Source: Zea mays
Taxonomy: Eukaryota > Streptophyta > Magnoliopsida > Poales > Poaceae
Direction: 5' to 3'
Length of the DNA: 64,000 nt
Assembly (NCBI RefSeq): GCF_902167145.1
Contig: NC_050096.1
Span: 160,517,825 to 160,581,824 of the forward strand
Positions 32,721-44,382 of this stretch are shown here, piece by piece. The notes below the pieces were generated by a model that had not been told where the DNA came from, did no database searches, and saw only the letters and a program-made list of their open reading frames with translations. Numbering within the stretch: position 1 is the stretch's first letter; the number at the start of each line of letters is the position of its first letter. The translations under genes and the position numbers were made by a program.

Positions 32721-33352
32721 TGTTGGCACATTTTTTGGGCGCCAAACACTAAACAAGAACCGGCGGCGGTGCTCTCTCCACAGACACGGACGGTCCGCGG
32801 CCAGGGGCTGGACGGTCCGCGACCTGGCGCAGGGCTAGGGTTTCCTGCCTGACGGCCGGACAGTCCACGCGTGCGCAGGGGCGGCGGAAGTCGCCGGCGG
32901 CGCCTGGATCTCGCTCTCGGGAGGGACCCCGTCGGGGAGGAGAGATCCTAGGGGATGTCTAAGCTCGGCAGGCCGACCTAGACTCCTCTAATCGACGTAG
33001 AATCGAAGAGAGGTGAGGAATTTGGGGATTGTGAGGATAAACTAGAACTAGACTAGAACTACACCTAATTGTACATGAAATAAATGCGAGATAAAAATGT
33101 TATTGATTCGATTGATGATTACAAATCGGCCGTATACCTCTGTATTTATAGAGGAGGGGGGCTGGACCCTTTACAAACTAATCTCCCGAGCCAATTCCGC
33201 GAATTTAGCTAACAACCGTAGCACAAAACTCGGAACCCTAATCTGCTCTGCGCACGCGCGGACCGTCCGGCCCACAGGCGCGGACCGTCTGGACCGCGGA
33301 CCGTCCGGCCTCAGGGCCGGATCATACAGTGGTCTCAATTTGGTGCCCAACA
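32721..33352 (-). repeat. Element E, 3' LTR
   Basis: 632 bp, plus-strand ends tgttggcac and gtgcccaaca. It contains several cggac(g/c)gtccg palindromes. The 5' LTR is 55 bp shorter, mainly through differences in the palindrome-rich parts. Confidence 0.85.
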
Positions 33353-33366
33353 TATGCCCCCTGCCT
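33353..33366 (-). other. Polypurine tract of element E
   Basis: The minus strand reads AAAGGCAGGGGGCATA up to the 3' LTR. Confidence 0.6.
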
Positions 33367-33424
33367 TTTGGTGGAGCTGAGCAAACCAAAAGCACCTTAA
33401 CTCGATGTGACTACATCGGTTTTC

Positions 33425-34552
33425 TTAAGCATCTTGCCACATACTAGGATGGTACTGCTTGAGGAAACACCCATTCAAAGCTTTGGGCAAATCTTTGCCT
33501 TGTAATGTTTGCAATAAATAGGTGTTACCAGATATTACCTGTTTTACTTTGTATGGACCCTCCCAGCTTGGCGACCATTTCCCAAACTTTCGGTCTCTGT
33601 TCCTTAGAGGCAGGATGGTCTTCCACACCAGGTCCCCTACTTGAAATGACTTTGCTTTGACCTTCTTGTTCTAGGCCCTGGCTATCATTATCTTGTCCTT
33701 TTCTATTGCTCCCAAAGCTATCACCCTTTTGTTGGTCACCTCATCAATATTATCCATCATTGAATTATAATAATCAATGACGGTTAGATCATTTTGTCTG
33801 GCGATCCTGATAGCATTTAAACTTATTTCCACAGGCAACACTGCTTCCTGCCCATAGACAAGCTCAAAAGGAGATACTTTAGTAGCACTGTGTTTAGATA
33901 TTCTGTGAGCCCATAAAGCTTCAGACAAAATCTTATGCCAATGCTTAGGATTATCGGATATCTTCTTTTTTATCAAGTTAATCAATGTCCTATTATTAGA
34001 CTTGTCCTGTCGATTGGCCTGAGCATAATATGGAGATGAATTGAGCAACTTAATTCTATATAATTCAGCAAACTCACATACCTCCTTTGACATAAAAGAA
34101 GTCCCTTGATCTGTAGTTAAGGTCTGGGGAAAGCCGAATCTATAAATAATATGTTCAGTTATGAACTCAATTACCTCCTTGTGTGTCATGCTCTTTAGAG
34201 CAATGACTTCAGTCTATTTGGTAAAGTAGTCAGTGGCAACTAACACGAACCGATGCCCCTTTGATGATGAAGGATGAATTTCTCCTATAAAGTCCAATCC
34301 CCATCCTCTGAAAGGCCAAGGCTTGATGATAGGATGTAATTCGGTTGCAGGGACTAACTGTAAGTCACCGATTTTTTGACATACTTGGCATCCTTTGTAG
34401 TACTTTAAACAATCAGCTATCATGTTAGGCCAATAGAAGCCAGACCTTCGCAACAACCACTTCATCTTTGGAGCCGGTTGATGGGTAACACAAATCCATT
34501 CATGCACTTCTGCCATGGCTAATATAGCATCATCTGGGCCCAAGCATTTAAG
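33425..34552 (-). pseudogene. Integrase of element E
   Basis: The minus frame starts at the edge of element C (GPDDAILAMAEVHEW). The zinc-binding N-terminus is present (HEW..H, CQVCQK). The core has Asp residues in GLDFIGEI and TDQGTSF. At the third catalytic position the text reads ANRQDKSNNR, where relatives have NGQAEASNR, so the catalytic Glu appears replaced by Lys. Stops occur at 34214 (TK*TEV) and 33671 (ARA*NKK). The C-terminal block VGDLVWKTILP...GKWSPSWEGPYKV is present up to the end at 33425. It cannot be functional as it stands. Confidence 0.8.
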
Positions 34553-34557
34553 CAGGA

Positions 34558-35211
34558 TGTTGGGGACTTGTTCTTAAATGCTATGAATCAAGAACAAGGC
34601 AACACAAAATGTTAAATATCAAAGCCCTTCGTCCTTTGAATCATTATTTCCTTCAGATATAACGAGTTTAGGACGAATGTTATGAAAGATATACCCTCAT
34701 AATCATGATAAAAGATGGAGAATATTCAAACAAAGTACAGAAAGTAACATAATTTCTGTAAACATTATTATTAATCTATTTCCATTTATATTATTTATGT
34801 AACCAATGATAAATTACAAATGTACCTTTGGTTTGAAGGAAAGAGAATATAGGCGTGACGCAAAAATGAATGCCAAGTCAGCGTGAACAGTACGGGAGTA
34901 CTGTTCATCTATTTATAGGCACGGGTCGCAGCCCATGTAAAATTACATCCAGGCCCTTTGCCTATGACAACAACTCTATAGTAATTTATCCGGGTCTAAA
35001 TAGTCTTTTCCTTTTTAAGTCGGTTTCCTCTTTTCTGTCATCATGCCGAAGCTCCTTTGCGTACAGTTTCGGCTCTGCTCCATCTTCGTGTTGTTTATGT
35101 GCTTCTTCACACCGTGGGCCTTTATTTGAAGATCCCTGTTCATACAATATACTCCAGAGATATTGTTAAATCATGTTTTTGAGGACCTTCGGAAGCCGAA
35201 GGCCCTCAACA
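34558..35211 (-). repeat. Element C, 3' LTR
   Basis: 654 bp, ends tgttgggg and ctcaaca, with a minus-strand TATA box (TATAAATA) at 34910-34917. It is followed by the same polypurine complement (gtagcccctcgc) as in B. Confidence 0.9.
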
Positions 35212-35366
35212 GTAGCCCCTCGCAATATTAATTTATTAGAATGATGAACTTATATTGCGACATGGACGAAGGCCTTAAGCCGAAGGTCCGAAAAAACACC
35301 TTCCCTTTGCTAGAATAGCAACAGTCACTGACAAGCGGGACCCTCCAGTTCTCAACATGATGGGCG

Positions 35367-35374
35367 TATAAATA
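35367..35374 (+). promoter_or_regulatory. TATA box of the antisense gene in C
   Basis: TATAAATA lies 145 bp upstream of the ATG at 35519. Flanking text (gaccctccagtt, aataag) is shared with B. Confidence 0.65.
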
Positions 35375-35518
35375 AGAAGTCACCACGGGTTCATTTGGCA
35401 CGCTTTCTTGCCATATGTTCTTGCTTACTCAATTTTTAGCTCCTGCGCACCAACACCTGGTTGGCTTTTTAAATTTTTAAGCTTCGGCCTTGAGAGTACC
35501 TTCTCAGCATTTTCGAAG

Positions 35519-38500
35519 ATGTCTGAAGATAACAAAGTTGTTGGTGGTTCGAAGCTGAGTCTTTCTGAGGAAATGCATCTGGGTTTTCTTCAATCTATGT
35601 CGAAGACTAACACAGAGAAGATTACTAAAGAAATTTTGGAAGGTTTATCTGAAGATACTGGTGACAGAGACAGCTATGATGTGGATAGTGGCGGTGAAGA
35701 CTCCGAAGATCGACCTTGGCGACCAAGCCATGCGGTTTTCGGCAAATCAAGTATTAAAGAAAATCATCTTGTCAACATGAGGGGAAGATATTTCCGGGAC
35801 TTGTCCGTTGTGAGGGCCGACGAAGGAGAGAAGACTTGTCCAACTCCTGAGGAAAATGAAGTCGTAGTATTCCGAAGCTTCTTGAAAGCTGGACTACGAT
35901 TTCCCCTAAGCAGCTTTGTTGTAGAGGTGCTGAAGATATTTGAAATCTGCCTTCACCAACTTACCCCCGAAGCAATCATAAGGATGAATATCTTCGTGTG
36001 GGCCGTGAGAAGCCAAGGCTTGGAACCTGATGCGAAAAGTTTCTGCAACATACACGAATTGTTATACGAGACAAAACCCTGGGGTAAGGAACAGTATCAC
36101 AACAATTTTGGCTGCTACAGCTTCGGCTCCCGGACTGGGTCAAGCTGCCCAGTGTCGACCTTTCGAAAGAGGTGGCCTGGCGACTGGATGACGGAATGGT
36201 TTTACGTGAAAAATGACTTGAAATCACGAGAAGATATAAAGAAGATCATTATGCGTCCCATCTGGCAACGCTTCGGCCTGCGGAGGCCGAAGGTGGAAAT
36301 GAATGAAGCAGCCGAAGAATGTCAGAGAGCCTTCGGAGTTGTTTGCTCTTTTATTGGGACAAGGGATTTAATACAAGAACACATTACCTTCAGAGTGTGG
36401 CCACTTGCAGATAACTGGGAAATGCCAAAAGAGACTGTTAAAGAAACTGACGAAGGTGGGCTAGTCAGGCTGAAGTATACATTCAAGTACGGAGACAAGT
36501 TCGTTGAACCAGATGATGATTGGTTAAAGAGCATTGAGACTGTAAGTGATGAATTGCTTGGGGTATACTCAAAGGCTGAAGACACTGCACTATCAGCGGC
36601 CTTCGGAGGCCGAAAGAAGAAAAGACTCAATCGAGTATTTGACGCAATTGGGTTTGTCTACCCCGACTACCGCTATCCAGCGCGGGGGCAAAAAAGAAAA
36701 GGCACAACTTTTGCGAAAGAAACTGCTTCAGCTGCTCCTAGCGAGCCAGCGCCGAAGAGAAAAAGGGTAAAGGTTCTCACACACCGGCCACGCTATATTG
36801 AACCAGCCACGGTACCTGAGTACGCCGGTGAGACCTCTTCGGCCATCGAAGCAAAAGAACCAACCCTGTTGCCAGAAATCAAAGAGTTGGTCGAAGTGCC
36901 AGCAACAGAAAAATTGGAAGAACCAAACACTCTGCTGCCAGAAATCAAAGAGCTGGCCGAAGTGCCAGCAATAGAAAAGATAGAAGAACCGAGGACTGAA
37001 AAAGCAAAAACATCAGAGGTTTTAAGTCCTTCGGCAAAGATTGAGGCAGGAAAAAACCAGAAAGGTCCAACTGTAACTCCAAAAAGAAAAAGAATGGTTA
37101 ATGTATTAGATGTTTTGGAGACAATTAAATCTTCGAGCATAACTCCAAAGAAAACTGTTGAAACTTCTGAAGTGTCTACTGAAGCCGTTGGTGCTGAAGC
37201 TTCGAAGCAACAATTTGAAACTGAAGCTGGGCCTTCAGAGCCAGCCAAGGTAAAACCTTTTGAAACCAAAGAAACAAACATTGCAGAAGGAACCGAAAAA
37301 ATAAAAATACCAGAGCCAATTCTGGTTGAAGAAACTGACACTGGTGCCCCCGAAGCACCTTCCAAAATATGCGATTATATTGTGCGGCATGCTTCGGGGA
37401 AGAAATTATCCGAAGAAGAAATTTTTGAAGCCAATCACTATGCCAGAGAATTGAAATATCCGAAGGGGGCACTAGTGTTCAATGGGACAGACGAAGATGA
37501 CTTCCTATACTGCCTCCCGGACAATAAAGAATTATCCGTCTGACGGGAGATGGCTAGAAGCATGGGGTTTCCGAAGCTTGAAGCTGGATTATGCGCTATG
37601 ACGAAGGAGGGTCTTTCGGATAGCCTTGCATACAATAGCCTGAAGGTGCGAGAATTGTATATTTAGAAATTTACAATTTTTGAATCATTCTTTTAATCTT
37701 ATACTAATTCTTGTATGTATAGGGTTTAATATTGAGCAACGCGCTGAGAGCGCAAAAGAATGCCGAAGAGAGAGCTATGATATTGCTTTCAACAACCTAC
37801 GATCAGAGGTTATTAAGCTGAGAAACGAAGCTCTGGAAAAGGATAAAATTCTGCTTACATTGGTGGACAAGATAAAAGAGGACGAAGCTGCCTCAAAAGC
37901 CCAAGCTGAAGCCCAAAAACGCGAAATTAAAGATCTTCAGAAACAGCTAGCTAGAGCTAAAGAAGAACGTATACTTGAAGAGACAAAACGAGAGCTTAGT
38001 GATCAATTGGCCGATCATTTAGAAATAAATGTTAAAGAGCTTCGTGCATCCTAGAGAAGATGCTATGTTAAATCCATAGAGTGCGTTAAGAAGATAAAAT
38101 CCAGCTTCGCCAATGTTGGCGCATTCTCTAGCGAAGAGAATTTCTCAAGGGGCAATCCCGAAGGTCCGATTGAATGGATCAGTCACGAAGCTGAGGCCTT
38201 CGAGGAAATACTAAATAGCCGCGGAGACATATGTGCTTTTTCGGGTGCTAGAGGAATTGCTACTGTTTTGGAGAAGAAAGGTTGTGAGCATGTAAAATCT
38301 TTAGCGCAATCCGAAGCTACTTTGTCCTCCGAAGACATTAAAGCCCCTTCAGCCGAAGCAAGCATGATCGGCGGGAAATTCTTCACCGATATCTGGGACA
38401 ACGGCGGCCGAGAAATGGCGCAAAAAATTATTCAAAAGAGCGAAAAAGGCATCCACGATGCCAGAAAAGTAGCGGAGGCTGCCGAGAAAAGTACAGAGCT

Positions 38501-38744
38501 CGAAGGGCAAATAGGTATTAATTAGTGGTTTTTATTATGTTGTAATTTTTAATTCCAGACTTTGTTCGCGGTTTGTAATAGTAATATAGCTGTATCTTCT
38601 CTTCCCTCAGAACCTGCTGAGGCATCTCCGGGCCCCCACCCGAACGGGGACGTTGAAATTAGAAAAATGGCCGAAGCCATTATGGACAAGGTTGTCGACC
38701 AGCTATTGAACGAAGCTGCAGAAATAGTTCTTAAGGAGGATTAA
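35519..38744 (+). pseudogene. Antisense gene of element C: three exons
   Basis: Same gene as in B. The start at 35519 is set by homology with MSEENK of B, although the frame stays open upstream to 35408. Exon 1 (35519-37645) keeps the PF04195-like block, both basic stretches and YIVRHASGKKLSEEE, and crosses the place where B has its frameshift. It has a repeated linker segment (TLLPEIKEL.EVPA twice, about 36865-36975) seen once in B. Lesions are TGA at 37541-37543 (B has TGT, Cys), a one-base loss near 37770 (gccgaagagag against gccgaagacgag in B), and TAG at 38052-38054 shared with B. Introns are 37646-37722 and 38515-38610. Exon 3 ends in LKED. Exon 2 is a Lys/Glu-rich coiled coil. Between B and C every exon 1 residue can be read in at least one open copy. 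Confidence 0.75.
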
Positions 38745-39243
38745 ATGCTATTGTAAAAACATTTGGAACGTAACATGTGTAATACATTGTAACTTTGAAT
38801 GTAATATATAATCTATTTATAGTTTAATTCTTTATGATGCATGAAATTTTGCATACATACCATTTTTGAGCCTTCGGCGAAAAAACACCTTCCCTTCTTT
38901 TCATGCTTCGTGAAGAAAATCTTTTCTATATTACAAGAATTTGCTTACTTCTCTGATGAAGAATATCCAAGCTTCGTGAAATATTCTCCGAAGCTATAAA
39001 AGAGTTTTGTGTTGCCTCTCTAATGAAGCTACACTTTGTCTCGATTTATCTTGTGCCTTAGCACGATTTTCTCTTTTCCAAAATATTCTCCGAAGATCAA
39101 CACTGTATCCCCTTCTTGTTCCACATGCAATATGTTGTATGATGCTTATGTTATGCAGAATGATGTGATGATGTTATGTTATGCAAAATGATATTTGTGC
39201 CGCAGATACATATCCCCGTAATAGGGCACACACACTTTTTATA

Positions 39244-39400
39244 TCAGCGCTGACTTTTCGCTGTAAGCCTCCCTTAGGAGCTTCTTCGCCTTTTACTTTC
39301 AGCGGAATCAGCGTTTATTTTTCGCTGTAAGCCTCCCTTAGGAGCTTCTTCGCCTTTTACTTTCAACGGAATCAACGTTTATTTTTCGCTGTAGGTTCAG
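39244..39400. repeat. 64-bp tandem repeats between gag and the antisense gene (C)
   Basis: Two full units (39244, 39308) and a partial third. B has one unit more. Confidence 0.85.
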
Positions 39401-39698
39401 AAAACTTACACTGCGCTCCCTTAGGAACGACTTTTTACTATTTCGAACAATTTGTACTGTGTCCGTTAGAACAAATTTTTGATAATACAAAGGTCCTTCA
39501 TGCCACCATAAATTCGTATGCTTCGGCAACTCAAGCCTATGGAAAAGACATATTTTTATTATGGTAAAAGACGAAAGTGTTAGAAAAAATTGAAAAACGA
39601 TAAAAGACACTTAAACTCCTCATAATTGTTCCTTATTAACAAAAAGGTAATACTGAATGTAAAAATGCGAAAAAACTGCTGTTGAGGTAGGATATTTA

Positions 39699-41214
39699 TC
39701 AATAAATGTGCTTCGACTCTGGCACAGTGCTATTGACTGTGCGAGCTTCGGACTCCTCTCTGAAGTCCCTCTGAAGGTGATTGTGCTGACTCCCTTCTGG
39801 CTGCTGTCCTCGCTGCGTCGGCGGTGGCGGTGGAGGCTGCTGCCAAGATGCTTGGGGTTGGCTTGCCGAAGCAACAGAAGCTGCAGGATGGTTTCCTACA
39901 TATTCTAGAATATAAGGCGAATGATACGAAGCAGTATGCATGACCTGCTTCGGCTGACTTTGTTGCGCTGCTGCTTCTGCTATCTCCTTCTGCTTCTGTA
40001 TGGTAACGTGGCACATCCTGGTGGTATGGCCCTTGTCTTCACCACAGAATAGGCAGTAAATTTTTCTTGGCTGATCTCCAAACCTTCCCCCGAAGCCCCT
40101 GGCGCCTCTGCCCCTTGGCGCTGGCGGCCGAAAAGAACTTTGCTGCTGCCCCGAAGCTTGTGAAGAGTATTGTGGCCTTTGCTGCTGGCTCCCTCGATCA
40201 TCAGTTTGAGAAGAGTTATGAATTGACCTAACGTGCCTCGGGTGAAATCTTCCTCCGAAGCCCCTGGTCATTTCAGAGAACCTGAATGCTTCCTCCCTTC
40301 TTTGGCAGAAGTCATTGTCGGCTCGAATGTATTCGTCCATCTTCTGGAGGAGCTTCTCCAACGTTTGTGGTGGCTTCCTGGCAAAGTACTGCGCTGAAGG
40401 TCCCGGCCGAAGCCCCTTAATCATGGCCTCAATGACAATTTCATTGGGCACTGTTGGCGCTTGTGCCCTCAGACGCAGAAACCTTCGGACATACGCCTGA
40501 AGGTATTCTTCGTGATCCTAAGTACACTGGAATAGGGCCTGGGCGGTGACTGGCTTTGTCTGAAATCCTTGGAAGCTGGTTATCAACATATCCTTCAGCT
40601 TTTGCCATGAGGTGATTGTCCCTGGCCGAAGAGAAGAGTACCAAGTCTGAGCGACATTCTTGACGGCCATGACAAAAGACTTTGCCATGACTGCCGTATT
40701 GCCACCATACGAAGATATAGTTGCCTCATAGCTCATCAAGAATTGCTTCGGGTCTGAATGACCGTCATACATGGGGAGCTGAGGTGGCTTGTAAGACTGG
40801 GGCCATGGTGTAGCCTGTAATTCTTTTGACAAAGGAGAAGCATCATCAAAAGCAAAATTTCCATGGTGAAAATCTTCATACCAGTCTTCCTCATTGTAGA
40901 AACCCTCCTGATGGAGCTCTCTGTGCTGAGGCCTTCGACTCTGGTCATCTTGAACAAGATGACGAACCTCTTCCGACGCTTCGTCTATCTGCCTCTGAAG
41001 GTCAGCTAGACGGGCCATCTTCTCCTTCTTCCGTTGAACTTGTTGCTGAAGCATTTCCAGGTTTTTGATTTCCTGGTCCAAGTCGTCCTCCAGAGGTGGT
41101 GGACTGGTTGCCTTCCTCTTTTGACTTCGGGCCTCCCTGAGAGAAAGGACGTCCTGATTGGGATCCAGCGGCTGTAGAGTACTAGCCCCTGTCGCTGAAG
41201 CTTTTTGGCGGCAT
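39699..41214 (-). pseudogene. gag: gag of element C
   Basis: Capsid protein homologous throughout to the intact B gag. A small deletion just after the ATG at 41214 (MPPK then out of frame against MPPKKAS in B) and TAG at about 40520 (QCT*DHEEY, CAG in B) break it. The zinc knuckle here is CLFCGEDKGHTTRMC, the Cys form, and the tail ends SKHIY as in B. Confidence 0.85.
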
Positions 41215-41272
41215 AATGAAGGTGATGATTGCCGAAAGTGTTCAAGACTCAAAAAATGGAAGTGAGTTCATT

Positions 41273-41287
41273 GGAGGTGGGCGCCAA
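41273..41287 (-). other. Primer-binding site of element C
   Basis: Minus strand TTGGCGCCCACCTCC next to the 5' LTR, identical to B. Confidence 0.8.
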
Positions 41288-41942
41288 TGTTGGGGACTTG
41301 TTCTTAAATGCTATGAATCAAGAACAAGGCAACACAAAATGTTAAATATCAAAGCCCTTCGTCCTTCGAATCATTATTTCCCTTCGGATATAACGAGTTT
41401 AGGACAAAGGTTATGAAAGATATACCCTCATAATCATGATAAAAGATGGAGAATATTCAAACAAAGTACAGAAAGTAACATAATTTCTGTAAACATTATT
41501 ATTAATCTATTTCCATTTATATTATTTATGTAACCAATGATAAATTACAAATGTACCTTCGGTTTGAAGGAAAGAGAATACAGGCGTGACGCAAAAATGA
41601 ATGCCAAGTCAGCGTGAACAGTACGGGAGTACTGTTCATCTATTTATAGGCACGGGTCGCAGCCCATGTAAAATTACATCCAGGCCCTTTGCCTATGAAA
41701 ACAACTCTATAGTAATTTATCCGGGTCTAAATAGTCTTTTCCTTTTTAAGTCGGTTTCCACTTTTCTGTCATCATGCCGAAACTCCTTTGCGTACAGTTT
41801 CGGCTCTGCTCCATCCTTCGTGCTGTTTCCGTGCTTCTTCACACCGTGGGCCTTTATTCGAAGATCCCTGTTCATACAATATACTCCAGAGATATTGTTA
41901 AATCATGTTTTTGAGGACCTTCGGAAGCCGAAGGCCCCAACA
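41288..41942 (-). repeat. Element C, 5' LTR
   Basis: 655 bp, the partner of 34558-35211, with a minus-strand TATA box at 41641-41648. Confidence 0.9.
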
Positions 41943-41947
41943 CAGGA

Positions 41948-43307
41948 CATTGTCGACTTGTTTCAGCATCCACCAACCTCCGACTTAGATAGGTCACCAC
42001 ATGCTCCTTTCCTCTGGTCTCTTGTGTCAGAACAGCCCCAATAACCTTATCTTCAGCTGCAATGTATAATCGAAATGGTACTCCTACTTGTGGTGCCTTT
42101 AATACGGGAGCCGAAGACAAGTATTTTCTGATGAGATCAAATGCTTCCTGCTGTTCTGCCCCCCAAGTGAATTCGGCATCATTCTTAAGCCGAAGGATAG
42201 GGGTGAAGGCATCAATCTTCCCGGCTAGGTTAGAAATAAACCTTCGTAAATAATTTACCTTGCCGAGAAACTTCTGCACTTCAACCTTACAGGTCGGAGG
42301 TCCCACATTCCGAATAGACTTGATTCGGTCATGGTCTATCTCTATACCATGTTCATGAATGATAAATCCTAAAAACTTACCAGCCGACACTCCAAAAGCA
42401 CATTTACGTGGGTTCATTTTCAAACCATACCGACGCATTTTATCAAAGGCTTTGCGCAAATTAGCTACATGAGAACTAAACTCAGTCGATTTGACTACAA
42501 TATCATCAATGTAGACTTCCATAGTGTTTCCCAACAGCTCGTGAAAGATCAAATTCATAGCCCTCTGATAAGTAGCACCAACATTTTTTAGACCAAATGT
42601 CATGACAACCCACTCAAATAAACCAATGAAGCCTGGACATATAAAGGTCGTTTTAGACGCATCTTCTCCGGCCATGAAAATCTGATTATATCCAGCATTA
42701 CCATCAAGAAAGCTAATAATTCTATTCCCTGATGCACTATTGATTAATTTGTCGGCTATGGGCATGGGATATTCATCTTTAGGAGTTGCTCTATTTAAGT
42801 TGCGAAAATCAATACATACTCTAAGCTTACCTGATCCTTCTCCATCGGCACAATGTTGGAGACCCACTCTGCGTATCTGCAAGGTCTAATAAAATTGGCT
42901 TCTAGCAGCCGGTGAATTTCGTCCTTGATTCGTGGGAGAAGGTCTGGACGAAATGTTCTAGCTTTCTGTTTGAAAGGTCTGAAACCGGACTTATTGGGCA
43001 GCCGATGCTCTACGATGTCACGGCTTAATCCCGGTATCTCAGTGTAATTTCAAGCAAAACAATCCGAATATTCTCTCAATAGACCGATCATTTCATTTCT
43101 AGGATCGGTCTCCAGGGTCTTGTTCACAAAAGTCGGCCTTGGAGTTTTACCATCTCCTATGTCGATCTCCTCCAAAGGATTAGCCAACGTAAACCCCTGT
43201 CCTAATTTATCGAGATCTCTGAATTCCTCTATCATGTCTCCCACAGAGGAATTAGATGATCTTTGTGTGATGGCGGACTCTCCGGTCTCGGGGACCAGAT
43301 CATCCAT
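41948..43307 (-). pseudogene. Reverse transcriptase and RNase H start of element E
   Basis: The minus frame from 43307 (MDDLVPETGE) leads through LLREYSDCFA to a break near 43050, then LPRIKDEIHRLLEANFI. The main reverse transcriptase runs 42882-41948: KLRVCIDFRNLNRATPKDEYP, motif A FLDGNAGYNQIFM, PFGL-like MTFGLKNVGATYQRAM, motif C YIDDIVVKS, then LGKVNYLRRFI and the RNase H start FRLYIAAEDKVIGAVLTQ...SRRLVDAET. The palm motifs look intact, but the frame is broken upstream (near 42880 and 43050) and the rest of RNase H is absent on both sides of element C. Confidence 0.82.
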
Positions 43308-43445
43308 GGTACTGACTTTATGCGGTGGTAGATGTTCGGTCTTAAAGACGAACTGTTTTGTGAAAGTCCAAGCTGTCCGGCCTTAGGGGCCGGACCATCC
43401 GTGACCAGAGACTCATGTATTTTGTTTGTATTCATTTTTTAAACT

Positions 43446-44322
43446 TTATTTAGGATTTAGCCGATTCTCCATTGGCTCTAGCATTACAGGAATGAAACCC
43501 TTCATATCTATACTTATGAACTGATAATTAGAAAAGTCTACTCCTGTGAGACACGTAGCAGTCTCATAGGTCCAAAGTACAGGAGCATCAGCCACAGCAA
43601 TACAGGCTGATGCATCAGCGTGCACTTGTTCTACATCGTCGCCTACCCATTGTATTAGCATTTGGTGCAGCGTAGAAGGTATACATTGATTAGCGTGAAT
43701 CCAATCCCTGCCTAAAATTAGACTGTAATTTCCTTCTACATCAGCGACGAAGAATGCAGTAGCAAGGGTCTTAGTCCCGATGGTTAATTCAACGGACATG
43801 ACTGACCTGGCTTTGATCGAACTATCAGTCCCAACACCGCTGAGGGTCATGTTGGTCTTGACCAGTTCGTCATCTTGTTTACCTAATTTTTTGTACAATG
43901 AATAAGGCATTAGATTTACAGCCCCCCCTGTCTACCAACATTTTAGCAATCGGTATCTCATCAATGTGGCCGCGCACGAAGAGCGGCTTCAAATGATTTA
44001 CCGATTCTTTTGGTTTAGTGAAGGCGGCTTCTTTAGGACCAAAATCAAATTGGGCAATGACAGGTTCATCATCACCGACAATAGTACAATAGGCGGAAAA
44101 TGTAATAACATTTACATCCATACCTGGGCACTCTGGAGAGGCTTCGTAGTCAACCAGGTCCTCTCCCAGTAAGTCGTCCTCCTCCATTGATGTCGGCACG
44201 TCGTCGGAGGCGCCCTGGTTTGGTGCGGACGGCCCGGACTTAGGGGTCGGACGGTCTGTGCCTGGTGCAGATGGTTTGGCCTTTTTGGCCGGGCTGTCTG
44301 TCATATCTGCAGGGTGTTGCAC
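43446..44322 (-). pseudogene. Protease region of element E
   Basis: 44322-43910 ends in KPLFVRGHIDEIPIAKMLVDRGG, where relatives have LVDGGAA. The active-site Asp is present, but small indels in the adjoining G-run (43920-43935) alter the motif and shift the frame. The frame resumes from 43910 (MPYSLYKKLGKQDDELV) through VELTIGTKTLATAFFVADVEG and YSLILGRDWIHANQCIPS, typical of Gypsy aspartic proteases, to a stop at 43446. Confidence 0.75.
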
Positions 44323-44382
44323 AAGTGTTGTTTTATTTTCTATTTTTGTGGTCGTTTACTTTTCTTCAATGGCCTTTGGTCT

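Larger units (their letters stand above)
34558..41942 (-). mobile_element. Element C: complete sister copy of element B
   Basis: 7385 bp with LTRs at 34558-35211 and 41288-41942 and target duplication cagga at 34553-34557 and 41943-41947. It is inserted in pol of element E. The plan is identical to B: minus-strand gag, repeat spacer, plus-strand antisense gene, no pol. The interior is very close to B (for example 36380-36720 against 9020-9360), while the LTRs differ more from those of B. Its own LTRs differ at about 16 of 655 positions by eye (about 2.4 percent), an age similar to B. Confidence 0.9.

Noticed and set aside
35408..35518. Upstream start for the C antisense protein
   Set aside because: The extra 37 codons are absent from B and A; the TATA box and homology support 35519.
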